A stretch of 64,000 bases of DNA from Streptomyces sp. Edi4. GTDB taxonomy: Bacteria; Actinomycetota; Actinomycetes; Streptomycetales; Streptomycetaceae. Numbering within the stretch: the first letter of the stretch is position 1; each line of letters starts with the position of its first letter. The notes below the pieces were generated by a model that saw nothing but the letters and a program-made list of their open reading frames with translations, was not told the origin of the DNA and did no database searches. Of this stretch, positions 51,740 through 60,018 are shown in pieces. The stretch lies in assembly GCF_040253615.1 (NCBI RefSeq), contig NZ_JBEJGY010000004.1, positions 558,001 through 622,000 of the forward strand, given 5' to 3'. The position numbers and the translations under genes were made by a program.

Positions 51740-52426
51740 TCAGACCGTGCCCACCTCGCGGACGAGTTCCAGGCTCAGGACGCGGTCGAGGTGGGCGAAG
51801 GTCTCGAACTTGGCTCCCTCCAGCACGTCGGACGCCGTCTCCAGGTCCGCCAGGAGGCGCAGGACGGTTCTGGTGTCGAGCCGGGCGTCCAGGGCGGCGC
51901 GCGCCGTGCTCTTGAGGTCGGGCGGGATCGGCTTCGACGGATACCCGGCCCAGTGCGCCACGGCGCGCCGCCAGCGGGCCAGCGTGCGGGCGCTGTCGTC
52001 GATCTCGTCGGCCGTGGCCGTGACCGGTTCCTCGTAGGGGTGGCCGAGCAGGAGCATCCGTACCGCCGACGGATCGAGGCCGTCCAGGGCGGGCAGTTCG
52101 GCCTCGCCGACCCGCAGACAGGCGGCGGACGCCTCCTCGGTGGTGCCGCTGGTGACGTGGACGGCGGGCGGACCGCCCAGCCCATTGGTGATGTCTTCCA
52201 GGCCGCCCTCGGCATCGGCGGGGCGGACTCCGGCAGCCGGGGCCCCGTGGGGGGGCGGGCCGGTCCGGCCCACGAGGACGGCCCGGCCGCGCAGTTCGAC
52301 GACGCGCGCGAGCACGTCCGCGATCAGGAGCACCCGCAGTCCCGTCCCCGCCGCACCGTCGGCGGGGACATGGGCGCAGACGCGCAGGGGACCGGGTCCG
52401 GCGAGTTCGTCGACGATGCGCAGCAC
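51740..52426 (-). CDS. Cysteinyl-tRNA-synthetase-like protein lacking catalytic motifs
   Basis: A 228-residue protein. RVLLIADVLARVVELRGRAVLVG resembles the Rossmann start of CysRS-like folds. AVRMLLLGHPYEEPVTATADEIDDSARTLARWRRAV and the C-terminal AALDARLDTRTVLRLLADLE resemble the CysRS helical (DALR-like) domain. The HIGH and KMSKS signatures and zinc cysteines are missing, so it cannot be a normal synthetase. It may be a degenerate paralogue with a binding role. The GTG has a weak ribosome site. It is convergent with the RraA-like gene. Confidence 0.55.
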   Translation of the reverse strand: MLRIVDELAGPGPLRVCAHVPADGAAGTGLRVLLIADVLARVVELRGRAVLVGRTGPPPHGAPAAGVRPADAEGGLEDITNGLGGPPAVHVTSGTTEEASAACLRVGEAELPALDGLDPSAVRMLLLGHPYEEPVTATADEIDDSARTLARWRRAVAHWAGYPSKPIPPDLKSTARAALDARLDTRTVLRLLADLETASDVLEGAKFETFAHLDRVLSLELVREVGTV

Positions 52427-52476
52427 ATCGCCGAGCCTAGGGGGTCGGGGCCGCCGGGGACAGCGGTGCGCTCCTC

Positions 52477-52545
52477 CTCAAACGGCCCGCGCCTTCTCAG
52501 GCGGCCCGCGCCCTCTCAAACGGCCCGCGCCTTCTCAGGCGAGGA
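52477..52545. repeat. 27-bp direct repeat, 38-bp period (four 19-bp units)
   Basis: A CTCAAACGGCCCGCGCC-type unit occurs at 52477-52503 and 52515-52541. Each 38-bp period is two related 19-bp copies. It overlaps the stop codon of the PAP2 gene. Confidence 0.75.
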
Positions 52546-53152
52546 GCGGCTTGAGGGCGCCGCCGCGCAGCCGGGTGACCAGCGGCCCGGCGTACCGGCG
52601 CGCGGACCAGGTCACGGCGAAGGCCATCACCGCTCCGACCACCAGCGCGGCCAGCACGTCGTGCGGGTAGTGCGCCCCGACGTACACCCGGGACGCGCCC
52701 ATGAAGAGGGCGGCGACGGCCGCGACGGCGCCGAGTCGGCGATCGACGAAGAACAGCGCGACGGCGGCGGCCGCCGCGACCGTGGTGTGGTTGCTGGGGA
52801 ACGCGTAGTCGTCCAGCGGCGGGCACTTCTCGATCAGGAAGTCGTGCGGCAGGGCGCGGCAGGGGCGCGGCTCGGTGAACACCGACTTGACCGCGTCGTT
52901 CACCACGTACGCGAGCACCATCGCGACCGGCGCGGCGAGCGCGGCCGCCATCACGGACGCGTCCTTGCGCCGGGCGATCCACCAGCCGATGAGCATGAAC
53001 ACCGCGAACAGGCCGACGCCGTAGCTGGTGTAGACGGTCACGGGGCCGTTGAGCCAGTGCGTATGCCGGGCGAAGTCGGTGATGTCGCCGTACAGGCCCC
53101 CGTCGATGGACGCGCCGTCCAGGGCCTGTGTCGTGGTGGTGGGACTGGTCAT
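52535..53152 (-). CDS. PAP2-family phosphatase
   Basis: A 205-residue integral membrane phosphatase with about five to six hydrophobic segments. The three PAP2 motifs are present: K-x6-R-P in VKSVFTEPRPC, P-S-N-H in YAFPSNHTTVA, and SR-x5-H-x3-D in SRVYVGAHYPHDV. It should dephosphorylate a lipid phosphate such as undecaprenyl pyrophosphate or phosphatidic acid. The ATG at 53150-53152 has GGAGAA eleven bases upstream. An inverted repeat lies 105 bases upstream. Confidence 0.9.
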   Translation of the reverse strand: MTSPTTTTQALDGASIDGGLYGDITDFARHTHWLNGPVTVYTSYGVGLFAVFMLIGWWIARRKDASVMAAALAAPVAMVLAYVVNDAVKSVFTEPRPCRALPHDFLIEKCPPLDDYAFPSNHTTVAAAAAVALFFVDRRLGAVAAVAALFMGASRVYVGAHYPHDVLAALVVGAVMAFAVTWSARRYAGPLVTRLRGGALKPLLA

Positions 53153-53257
53153 GGGTCGCTGTTCTCCGAAGGTTCGGTGGGCGGGCGCGCCCGGCCGGAA
53201 ACAGGGCAGGCCGATCAGGCGTCCTGCGAGTGACGGCCCGGCGGTCGGAATATGAAT

Positions 53258-53275
53258 GTCTACAGGCACGTAGAC
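53258..53275. promoter_or_regulatory. Inverted repeat GTCTAC-N6-GTAGAC
   Basis: A perfect 6-bp inverted repeat with AGGCAC as its spacer. It sits between the PAP2 start and the end of the crcB operon and probably lies in the PAP2 promoter. Confidence 0.45.
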
Positions 53276-53330
53276 GCTACACCGTGCCGACAGGTTGCGT
53301 CGGGGCGCGGTGCGGGGGGACCGGCCGGTG

Positions 53331-53705
53331 TCAGGTCCAGATCGCCGCGGCGAGCGTGACGCCGAGGAAGGCCGCGCCGAGCCCGGCCACCACGCCGGCG
53401 ACGACATTCGCGGCGGCGTAGAACTTCGCGCCGTCCTCGGCGAGCCGCAGCGTTTCGTAGGAGAACGTCGAGTACGTGGTGAGCGCCCCGCACAGTCCGG
53501 TGCCGAGGAACAGCTGCGTCTGCGAGGAGGCGGCGCCCGCCGTGACCGCGCCGGTCAGCGTCCCGAGGATCAGACAGCCGATGACGTTGACGGTGAAGGT
53601 GCCCCAGGGGAAGAGGCTGTCGTGCCTCTTTTGCACCGCGAGGTCGGTGAGGAACCGCAGCGGGGCGCCGACCGCCGCGCCCAACGCCACGAGCAGCCAG
53701 GTCAC
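53331..53705 (-). CDS. crcB: CrcB/Fluc fluoride exporter subunit 1
   Basis: A 124-residue, four-helix Fluc protein: [31 protein letters not shown] with the Asn pore motif, and [15 protein letters not shown] carrying the phenylalanine/Ser-Thr filter. Fluc proteins are homo- or heterodimeric fluoride channels in antiparallel orientation. The GTG start overlaps the stop of the DUF190 gene by four bases, so translation is coupled. A second crcB lies two genes upstream, so a heterodimer is likely. Confidence 0.92.
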   Translation of the reverse strand: MTWLLVALGAAVGAPLRFLTDLAVQKRHDSLFPWGTFTVNVIGCLILGTLTGAVTAGAASSQTQLFLGTGLCGALTTYSTFSYETLRLAEDGAKFYAAANVVAGVVAGLGAAFLGVTLAAAIWT

Positions 53706-54049
53706 TTGGGGCTCTCCTGTCCCCCGTGGCGGACGATCTCGCAGGCGTCGAGCATCACCAGGCCGCCGGCGACCAGTTCGTCGATCTTGGGCAGGAAGGC
53801 CCGTACGCGCTGCTCCTCGTCCACGACGACCACCGCCACGGGCAGGTCCTCGCTCAGGGACAGCAGGCGTTGGGTGTGGATGCGGGAGGAGGCGCCGAAG
53901 CCCTCGATGCCACGGAACACGCTGGCGCCGGCGAGCCCCGCCGCGTGGGCCCGGTGCACGATCTCGGTGTACACGGGTCTGTGGTGCCAGAGGTCGCTCT
54001 CGCCGATGAGGATGGTCAGGCGCAGGGCCCGTCCGCCGGAACCGGTCAT
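53702..54049 (-). CDS. DUF190 protein of the fluoride operon
   Basis: A 115-residue PII-like DUF190 protein: [44 protein letters not shown] in overview, with the [12 protein letters not shown] motif. It is often encoded between two crcB genes and may modulate the channel. The ATG at 54047-54049 has GGAGG. It overlaps both neighbours by four bases. Confidence 0.9.
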   Translation of the reverse strand: MTGSGGRALRLTILIGESDLWHHRPVYTEIVHRAHAAGLAGASVFRGIEGFGASSRIHTQRLLSLSEDLPVAVVVVDEEQRVRAFLPKIDELVAGGLVMLDACEIVRHGGQESPK

Positions 54050-54537
54050 CGCTGCCTCCGGGCGAGTACTCGTCGGGTGATCCACACCGCGGCCCACACC
54101 GCCGCGAGGGCCGTCAGGAGCGTCAGGGCCAGGTAGGCGACGGCGGTGCGGGGCCGGCCGGCCGCCATCAGCTTCTGGATGTCGACGGCGTAGGTCGAGA
54201 AGGTGGTGAAGCCACCGAGCACGCCCGTTCCGAAGAAGGGGCGCACGAGCCGGTGCGCGGCCCAGACGTCGGTGATCACGACCATGAAGACACCGATCAC
54301 CGCGCATCCCACGCCGTTGACCAGGAGCGTCGTCCAGGGGAAGGAGCCCGGCACGGTGGGCCACAGGAGCGAGGCTCCGTAGCGGGCGCAGCCGCCGATG
54401 GCTCCGCCGAGCGCCACAACTGCCACGACCGGGCGCAGGTGAGCGGTGGTGCCGGCGCGCCGTGGGGGCAGGTCCGGATCGATGCCGGGCTCGGCGCGGC
54501 CGTCGGCGGCCACGGGCTGCTGGACTCCCTTGGACAT
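54046..54537 (-). CDS. crcB: CrcB/Fluc fluoride exporter subunit 2
   Basis: A 163-residue Fluc subunit with a 35-residue hydrophilic N-terminus. The core holds [30 protein letters not shown] and [16 protein letters not shown], which match the other subunit. It is first in the crcB-DUF190-crcB operon with four-base overlaps. The ATG has AGGAGAGG upstream. No fluoride riboswitch was recognised in the leader. Confidence 0.92.
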   Translation of the reverse strand: MSKGVQQPVAADGRAEPGIDPDLPPRRAGTTAHLRPVVAVVALGGAIGGCARYGASLLWPTVPGSFPWTTLLVNGVGCAVIGVFMVVITDVWAAHRLVRPFFGTGVLGGFTTFSTYAVDIQKLMAAGRPRTAVAYLALTLLTALAAVWAAVWITRRVLARRQR

Positions 54538-54759
54538 ACCTCTCCTACCTGCTGGGCGCCTCTCCCCGTCCTCGTTCCGTTCGAGAGCCGGGAAATCCGG
54601 GCGCGCGGGCCCGCAAGTAGGGACCGTTGGCGACGCGGTGCCGCGGTTGGGGTACGGCGGGCCCCACCGCCGCGCGGCGCGCCCACCGGGGCCGCCGCTG
54701 TCTTCAGGCTAGCGTCCGCGCTCCGCCGCTCGCCAGCGGGTGCCGGAGCGGCGGGCGCG

Positions 54760-55263
54760 TCAGCGGGCCGGGCGGCCGGGCGGCGGGGGTGGCGGCGGCA
54801 GCGAGCCGATGGCGGGGGCCGCGTCGGGCCACACCAGCAGGACCGGGCAGGGCGCGTGGTCCACGACGAAACGGGTGGCGGGGCCCAGACTGCGCGGGCC
54901 GAGGTGGGCGCGCTCGCCGTCGCGGGCGCAGATCAGGAGCTCGGCGCCCTCGGCGGCGCGTACGACCTGCTGTTCGGGGCGGCCGCGCAGGTCCAGGCGG
55001 CGGGCCGGGCGGCCCAGGCGCCGTTCGGCCTCCTCGAAGAGGTCGTCGGTGGCGGCCCGCGCGAGTCCTTCGAGCCGGGTGCCGGGATCACGTTCGCGGT
55101 GGCCACGGCCGAGGAGCCCGGCGAACGCGCCGTGCGCGGCCTCGGCCACGGCGTCGTCGGTGACGTGCAGCAGGACGAGGTCGGCGCCCTCGGCCGCGTG
55201 CTCGCGCGCGGCGGCCACGCACGCGGGCCAGGTGCCCTCGGCGATCCAGATGATGACGCTCAT
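54760..55263 (-). CDS. Universal stress protein-family protein
   Basis: A 167-residue UspA-like protein. The start MSVIIWIAEGTWPACVAAAREH lacks the classic DGS motif. The C-terminal half retains ELLICARDGERAHLGPRSLGPATRFVVDHAPCPVLLV, given in overview, whose G-x2-x-G-x9-G pattern suggests nucleotide binding. A run of seven prolines ends the chain. It lies ten bases behind the ArsB-like permease gene on the same strand and is probably cotranscribed. Confidence 0.82.
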   Translation of the reverse strand: MSVIIWIAEGTWPACVAAAREHAAEGADLVLLHVTDDAVAEAAHGAFAGLLGRGHRERDPGTRLEGLARAATDDLFEEAERRLGRPARRLDLRGRPEQQVVRAAEGAELLICARDGERAHLGPRSLGPATRFVVDHAPCPVLLVWPDAAPAIGSLPPPPPPPGRPAR

Positions 55264-55272
55264 GGGATGCGG

Positions 55273-56505
55273 TCAGCCTCCGATCGTGTGCAGCGCCGCC
55301 CACAGCGCGGCGGTGGACGCGACCAGTGTGACGGGAACGGTCAGCAGACCGAGCCGCGTGAAGTGACCGAGCGCCGGCGCGTCGTCGTGTTCGCGCAGGA
55401 TGCGCCGCCACAGCAGGGTGGCGAGCGAGCCGACGTAGGTGAGGTTGGGGCCGAGGTTGACGCCGATGAGGACCGCGAGCACCGGACCCGGGCCGCCCGC
55501 CGATGCCACGGGGAGCAGCGCGAGCACGGCGGGCAGGTTGTTGATCAGGTTGGAGAGGACCGCGGCGACGGCGACGACCGCGAGCAGCGCGGGCAGCCCG
55601 TCGCCGCCGGGCAGCAGATGTCCGATCGCGGAGCCGAGGCCGTTGTCCACGACGGCCTTGACGACGACGCCGAGCGCGAGCACGAACAGGCAGAACGCAA
55701 TACCGGCCGAAGCCACCAGCTTGCGGGGCGTGGTGCGCCGCCGCGCCAGAGCGCGGACGGCCAGGACGAGCGCGCCGGCGAGCGCCGCCCAGGCGGGGCT
55801 GAGACCGGCGAAGGAGGTCACGACGAACCCGGCCAGCGTCAGGGCGAGGACGACGACCGTGAACACCGGCACCGGAGTGTTCTCCCGCGCCCGGCCCCCG
55901 CCCGGCACGGCCGCCAGATCCGCGCGGAAGAAGACCCGGAAGACCGCGTACTCCACGGCGACGGCGGCGAGCCAAGGCAGCGCCATCAGTGCCGCGAACC
56001 GCGTGAAGGAGAGCCCGGCGGCGGCCAGCGCCAGCAGATTGGTGAGGTTGGAGACGGGCAGCAGCAGCGAGGCCGAGTTCGCCAGATGGGCGGTGGCGTA
56101 CACGTGCGGGCGGGCCCGGACACCCGCGCGGGCCGCCGTCGCGAACACCACGGGGGTGAGCAGCACGACGGTCGCGTCCAGGCTGAGGACGGCCGTGATG
56201 AGCGCGGCGGTGACGAACACGCCGCCGAGCAGACGCTGGGCACTGGCCCCGCACAGCCGGGCGACGGCGTCCCCGGCGGCCGCGAACAGGCCCTCGTCGT
56301 CGCAGAGTTGGGCCAGCACGAGGACCGCGGCGAGGAAACCGACGACGGGCAGCAGATCGCGGGTCTGCTGCCACGCCTCGGTGGACGAGACCGCCCCGAG
56401 CGCCACGAGGAGCCCCGCGGCGGGCACGGCCGCGACCGCTTCGGGCCAGTCGCGGGGGCGTACGACGGCGAAGGCGAGCACGCCGAACAGGAGGACGGCC
56501 GACAC
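55273..56505 (-). CDS. ArsB/NhaD-type ion-transporter superfamily permease (SLC13/IT)
   Basis: A 410-residue membrane protein with about 11 helices. Two inverted halves carry the conserved LDATVVLLTPVVFATA and SNLINNLPAVLALLPVA loops; GVNLGPNLTYVGSLATLLWRRIL is the C-terminal signature of ArsB and related arsenite/sodium exporters. The substrate could be arsenite, citrate or Na+. The annotated GTG has a poor ribosome site. A CTG at 56527-56529 in frame, with GGAGG six bases upstream, could be the real start. The next gene, a universal stress protein, is probably cotranscribed. Confidence 0.82.
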   Translation of the reverse strand: MSAVLLFGVLAFAVVRPRDWPEAVAAVPAAGLLVALGAVSSTEAWQQTRDLLPVVGFLAAVLVLAQLCDDEGLFAAAGDAVARLCGASAQRLLGGVFVTAALITAVLSLDATVVLLTPVVFATAARAGVRARPHVYATAHLANSASLLLPVSNLTNLLALAAAGLSFTRFAALMALPWLAAVAVEYAVFRVFFRADLAAVPGGGRARENTPVPVFTVVVLALTLAGFVVTSFAGLSPAWAALAGALVLAVRALARRRTTPRKLVASAGIAFCLFVLALGVVVKAVVDNGLGSAIGHLLPGGDGLPALLAVVAVAAVLSNLINNLPAVLALLPVASAGGPGPVLAVLIGVNLGPNLTYVGSLATLLWRRILREHDDAPALGHFTRLGLLTVPVTLVASTAALWAALHTIGG

Positions 56506-56630
56506 GATCTCGGCGGTGACGGTACTCAGGGTCGGCCTCCGGGCGACGGGCGGTCACGGCGGCGAGCCCTGTGCCACACCGCCGCACGCGACCTTACGCG
56601 CTGGTCACCGCCGCACGCGCGAGGGCCCGC

Positions 56631-58553
56631 TCAGCAGCGTCCCCCGCCGCCGTCCGTGCCGGCGGAGGCTACCCGAGGGGTGCGGTCCGCGTCGCGCGGG
56701 GTGGGCAGCGGAAGCAGGCGCGCGAGGTCCCCGCGCGAGGTGGCCGCCGCGCGGGCGGTGACCCGGCCGAGGGGGGCAGGTGTGAGGACGGACAGGCTCT
56801 GCACATAGGCGACGAAACTCTCGAAGTCCCGGGTGTGGCGCACCGGTTGGGTGTGGTTGAGCAGCGCCGGGTAGTCGTCCGCCCCGAGGAGGGTGTACGC
56901 GGTCGTCGCGAGCCGGTAGGTGGCGTGCGGGTCGAGCGGACGGCCGCCGATGAGGACATCGGCCGGAGCGACACGGTTGCCAGCAGGACCCAAGGCGTCG
57001 AAGGTGTAGCGCACGTTGTGCGACACGGCGAAGGGGGCGTAGGTGAGGACGCTTCCGTTCATCTTCCACTGCTGTTCCAGAGCGTCGTGGACGCACTGGC
57101 CGGTGACGGTGGCCGTGACGATGGGGTCCCCGTAGCCCACCGCGTTGAACGCCTTGGTGTAGGCGACGGCTCCTTGGGCTGCGGCGTCGAAGAGCAGGTC
57201 GTCGTTGATGACGCAGGGCCCGATGCGGGGGGCGATGGCGATCACCGCGAGGTCGGCGGGGACGTTGGGCCAGATGTTCCCCGTGTCGAAGGGGTCGAGT
57301 GCCTGGCCTCCGGCCCACAGCGCCCAGTCGGCCACGAGGTTGCCCATCGTGCTCTCGCCCGTGCTGTTCAGGCGCCGCGTGAACGAGGCGGTCTGGCGCC
57401 CGATGCGGGTGGCGCCGCGCCGGGTGGCGTATCCGGACCAGTAGTCGGCGATCTCCTTGAGGTCGGGATCGGGTGTCACATCGTGGGTGTTGGGGTGGTT
57501 GGTCGAGGTGGTCAGCGCCCGGACCACCTTTCCCGTCGTCGGGTCGAGACGCAGGTTGATCTCGTTGAGGATCTGCGCGTGGCAGCCCGCTTCGACGAAC
57601 GGTCTGGGCTGTCCGGAGGGGTCGGGCAGCATCATGTTGAAGGCGCAGTGCCAGTGCCCGGTGACGATCGCGTCGATGTCGGACGACACGGCGAGCGCGA
57701 GGTCGTAGGCCGGACCCGAGGGCGCGCTCCCGCTGTTGAAGTCGCTCCCGGCCACCGCTCCGTCGTGCATGCTCAAGACGATGGCGTTGACTCCCTGCGA
57801 CTTGAGGAGCGCCGCGCAGCGGTTGGCGGTCTCCACTTCGTTCAGCATGCGCAGCGCCGTCTGAAAACTCGTGGTGGCGGATTCGGTGCCGGTCACGGTG
57901 AGATGGATGAACCCGATGGGCAGCCGCTGTCCACGGGGGCCGTGCACCCACTCCACATTGACCGGGGCGAGAACGGTTTTGCCGGAACTGCCCCAGAGCA
58001 TGTTGGCGCTGTAATAGCGGAAGTCGGCGCCGGGGAAGTGCCCTCCGGTGGAGTCGGGGAAGGAATTCGTCCATCCTTCACCCGCATAAGGGTGCCCGTT
58101 CTCCATGTGGTCGATCAGGAATCCGGGGGTGCGGTCGAACTCGTGGTTCCCGGCCGTGGAGAAATCCAGGCCCATGGCGTTCAGCGCCTCGATGGTCGGC
58201 TCGTCCGCGAGCGAAGCGGCCGCGAAGGACCAGCCGGAGAAGAGGTCGCCCTGGGCGAAGAAGAAGGAGTTGGTGTGTCCGGCGCGCAGAGCTTCCAGGT
58301 GCGCGGCCAGATACGGGACTCCCCCGACGGTGAACTTCTTTCCACCCGCGCCCGTGATGACCTGGTCGCTCGTGGGCGGAGCCTGGAGATAGCCGTGCAG
58401 GTCGGTGATGCTGAGCAGTTGTACGTCCACGTACTCGGTCGCGGTCGCGGCGTCGGCCGCGTCCGCCGTGGCGAGGCCGGGGGTGCCCGTCGCCGTCATC
58501 GTCGCGAATGATCCCGCCGCGGTCATGAAGCCGCGTCTGCCCAAGCTCCCCAT
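56631..58553 (-). CDS. Tat-exported 5'-nucleotidase/metallophosphoesterase
   Basis: A 640-residue UshA-like enzyme. A Tat signal (LGRRGFMTAAGSFATMTATG) ends near residue 33. The N-terminal metallophosphoesterase domain has ITDLHGYL, FAQGDLFSGW, GNHEFDRTPG, and GHWH. The C-terminal nucleotidase domain has ESTMGNLVADWALWAGG and the TTAYTLLGADDYP substrate loop. It should hydrolyse 5'-nucleotides outside the cell, feeding nucleosides to the secreted deaminase. The ATG is 3' of a GGAT-type weak site. It is transcribed alone. Confidence 0.92.
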   Translation of the reverse strand: MGSLGRRGFMTAAGSFATMTATGTPGLATADAADAATATEYVDVQLLSITDLHGYLQAPPTSDQVITGAGGKKFTVGGVPYLAAHLEALRAGHTNSFFFAQGDLFSGWSFAAASLADEPTIEALNAMGLDFSTAGNHEFDRTPGFLIDHMENGHPYAGEGWTNSFPDSTGGHFPGADFRYYSANMLWGSSGKTVLAPVNVEWVHGPRGQRLPIGFIHLTVTGTESATTSFQTALRMLNEVETANRCAALLKSQGVNAIVLSMHDGAVAGSDFNSGSAPSGPAYDLALAVSSDIDAIVTGHWHCAFNMMLPDPSGQPRPFVEAGCHAQILNEINLRLDPTTGKVVRALTTSTNHPNTHDVTPDPDLKEIADYWSGYATRRGATRIGRQTASFTRRLNSTGESTMGNLVADWALWAGGQALDPFDTGNIWPNVPADLAVIAIAPRIGPCVINDDLLFDAAAQGAVAYTKAFNAVGYGDPIVTATVTGQCVHDALEQQWKMNGSVLTYAPFAVSHNVRYTFDALGPAGNRVAPADVLIGGRPLDPHATYRLATTAYTLLGADDYPALLNHTQPVRHTRDFESFVAYVQSLSVLTPAPLGRVTARAAATSRGDLARLLPLPTPRDADRTPRVASAGTDGGGGRC

Positions 58554-58668
58554 GGGGACATCCTCACTTGAGAGTGGTGCGGTCTCGGGGAGGGCGGTGT
58601 CGCGTCCCCGGCCGCTGATTGACTGGCGTCGGCCTCCGGTGGGGAGGGCCGAATTTCCGGAACAGATC

Positions 58669-58701
58669 AGCGCCGCGCGCCCGCGTCGGGGGCGCGGCGC
58701 T
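58669..58701 (-). terminator. Terminator-like hairpin after the VOC gene
   Basis: AGCGCCGCG (58669-58677) pairs with CGCGGCGCT (58693-58701). It lies in the gap after the minus-strand VOC gene. A TCTTTT run follows on the plus strand, where no gene needs it. Confidence 0.5.
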
Positions 58702-58841
58702 CTTTTGTGGAGCGTCGAATGCCGTGCACCGCCCCATGACCCATGGCGGCATTGCCCGTTGCCATTGTCCCCGGCACCACCGCCATCAAATCCGTTGCAC
58801 GGGGAACGAGTTGAGCCATTCTGTGGGCGGTGCCGGTCATC

Positions 58842-59303
58842 TCAGTCCAGGCAGAATTCGTTGCCCTCGGGGTCGGCCATCACGATGAAGCCGTTTTCCA
58901 TCGGCGGGGCCGGCTCGTGACGGCGTACCCGCGTCGCCCCCAGCGCGATCAGGCGCTCGCATTCGGCCTCCAGGACCACCATCCGCTCGTCGCCCCACAG
59001 CCCGGGTGCCACGCGGACGTCGAGGTGGACGCGGTTCTTGGCCGTCTTGCCCTCCGGCACCCGCTGGAAGAACAGGCGTGGGCCGTGCCCGTCGGGGTCC
59101 TCGACGGCCGACCTCGCGCCGCGTTCCTCCTTCGGCACGCCGAGTTGCGCCAGGAAGTCGTCCCACGCGGCCAGGGCGTCGGCTCCCTCGGGCAGATCGA
59201 CGCCGGGCGGCCCGGGGTGGACATAGCCCAGGACCTCGCGCCAGAAGTGCGAGAGCGCCCCTGGGTCGTGTGCGTCAAAGGTGACTTGAAGGTGACGGCT
59301 CAT
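58842..59303 (-). CDS. VOC-family protein (glyoxalase-like)
   Basis: A 153-residue VOC protein: MSRHLQVTFDAHDPGALSHFWREVLGY opens the first module, FFQRVPEGKTAKNRVHLDVRV lies at the centre, and FIVMADPEGNEFCLD ends the second. It belongs to the subgroup often annotated as glyoxalase/bleomycin-resistance-like. The ATG at 59303 has no strong ribosome site close by. The function is unknown, and the gene stands next to a TetR regulator gene on the same strand. Confidence 0.85.
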   Translation of the reverse strand: MSRHLQVTFDAHDPGALSHFWREVLGYVHPGPPGVDLPEGADALAAWDDFLAQLGVPKEERGARSAVEDPDGHGPRLFFQRVPEGKTAKNRVHLDVRVAPGLWGDERMVVLEAECERLIALGATRVRRHEPAPPMENGFIVMADPEGNEFCLD

Positions 59304-59347
59304 CGGTGTGCTCCGTTCGTGGTGCGTGTCGGGCCGAGCCCGTGTGA

Positions 59348-59947
59348 CTACCCTGCGTTTCCCCGGACTTCACGTCCGACGATGGCGGCCACTGTCCTGC
59401 GGACGGCCTCGGTTTCCGGCGCCGGGCCCTCCCGGTCGGCGAACAGCAGGTGTCCGGCGCCGATCAGGGTGGGCGCGAGGGCTTCGACATCGGCGTCGGG
59501 CGCGATGCGACCCAGCCTCCGCTCCTCGGCGAGATAGGCGACGATCATGGCCGTGGCCTCTGTCAGGAGCGGGATGCCGTGCGGCGTGGTCCGGCGCAGC
59601 CGGGTCCGCAGGGCGTCCCTGGATATGACGAGCCCGACGATCGCGACGGCGACCGGACCGAACAGTTCCGTCAGGGCGTGGGTGAGGTGATCGGTGACGG
59701 CGCCCTCACCGGCCGACTCGCGCAGGGCGGTGGCCAGGCCTTCGAGCCGGCCCACCCGGTCCAGGACCAGCTCGGCGAGGAAGTCGTCGAAATCGGCGAA
59801 GTGGCGGTGCAGGACACCTTTGGCGCAGCCCGCCTCCGCCGTGACGGCCCGGCTGGTCAGGGCGCCGGCGCCGGCGCGCAGCAGGATCCGCTCGGCGGCG
59901 GCGAAAAGGTGCTGGCGCGGGTCGCGCAGGGCCACACCGGTCGGCAT
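59348..59947 (-). CDS. TetR-family transcriptional regulator
   Basis: A 199-residue repressor. The N-terminal helix-turn-helix runs LRDPRQHLFAAAERILLRAGAGALTSRAVTAEAGCAKGVLHRHF, in overview, with the recognition helix CAKGVLHRHFAD. The helical ligand-binding domain ends near GREVRGNAG. It has an ATG with GGAG nine bases upstream. Two near-identical 16-bp palindromes lie at 59983-60018 in the gap to the divergent methyltransferase, so it probably represses itself and that gene. Confidence 0.9.
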   Translation of the reverse strand: MPTGVALRDPRQHLFAAAERILLRAGAGALTSRAVTAEAGCAKGVLHRHFADFDDFLAELVLDRVGRLEGLATALRESAGEGAVTDHLTHALTELFGPVAVAIVGLVISRDALRTRLRRTTPHGIPLLTEATAMIVAYLAEERRLGRIAPDADVEALAPTLIGAGHLLFADREGPAPETEAVRRTVAAIVGREVRGNAG

Positions 59948-59975
59948 CGCTCGGTGCTCCGTTTCTGTCGGCCCC

Positions 59976-60004
59976 TTGACGAGTGGGCACACGCCCACAA
60001 CAGT
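59976..60004 (+). promoter_or_regulatory. Predicted promoter of the methyltransferase gene
   Basis: TTGACG (59976-59981) and AACAGT (59999-60004) are 17 bases apart. Transcription would start about 60011, the A of the ATG. The first TetR-type palindrome lies in the spacer and the second overlaps the start point. Confidence 0.45.
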
Positions 60005-60018
60005 GGGCACATGCCCAC
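59983..60018. promoter_or_regulatory. Two tandem TetR-type operators
   Basis: GTGGGCACACGCCCAC (59983-59998) and GTGGGCACATGCCCAC (60003-60018) are palindromes with two differences at the centre, 20 bp apart. They lie between the TetR gene start and the methyltransferase start, overlapping its first codons. They match the binding pattern of the adjacent regulator's family. Confidence 0.8.

Noticed and set aside
54538..54700. Fluoride riboswitch before crcB
   Set aside because: The conserved pseudoknot sequence elements could not be found in the leader.
54253..56808. Long plus-strand frame over the crcB, stress-protein and permease genes
   Set aside because: It is antisense to several well-supported genes, and its Gly/Glu/Arg-rich translation is typical of GC-rich shadow frames.
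58669..58705. Plus-strand terminator with TCTTTT run
   Set aside because: No plus-strand gene ends here; the hairpin is better assigned to the minus-strand VOC gene.
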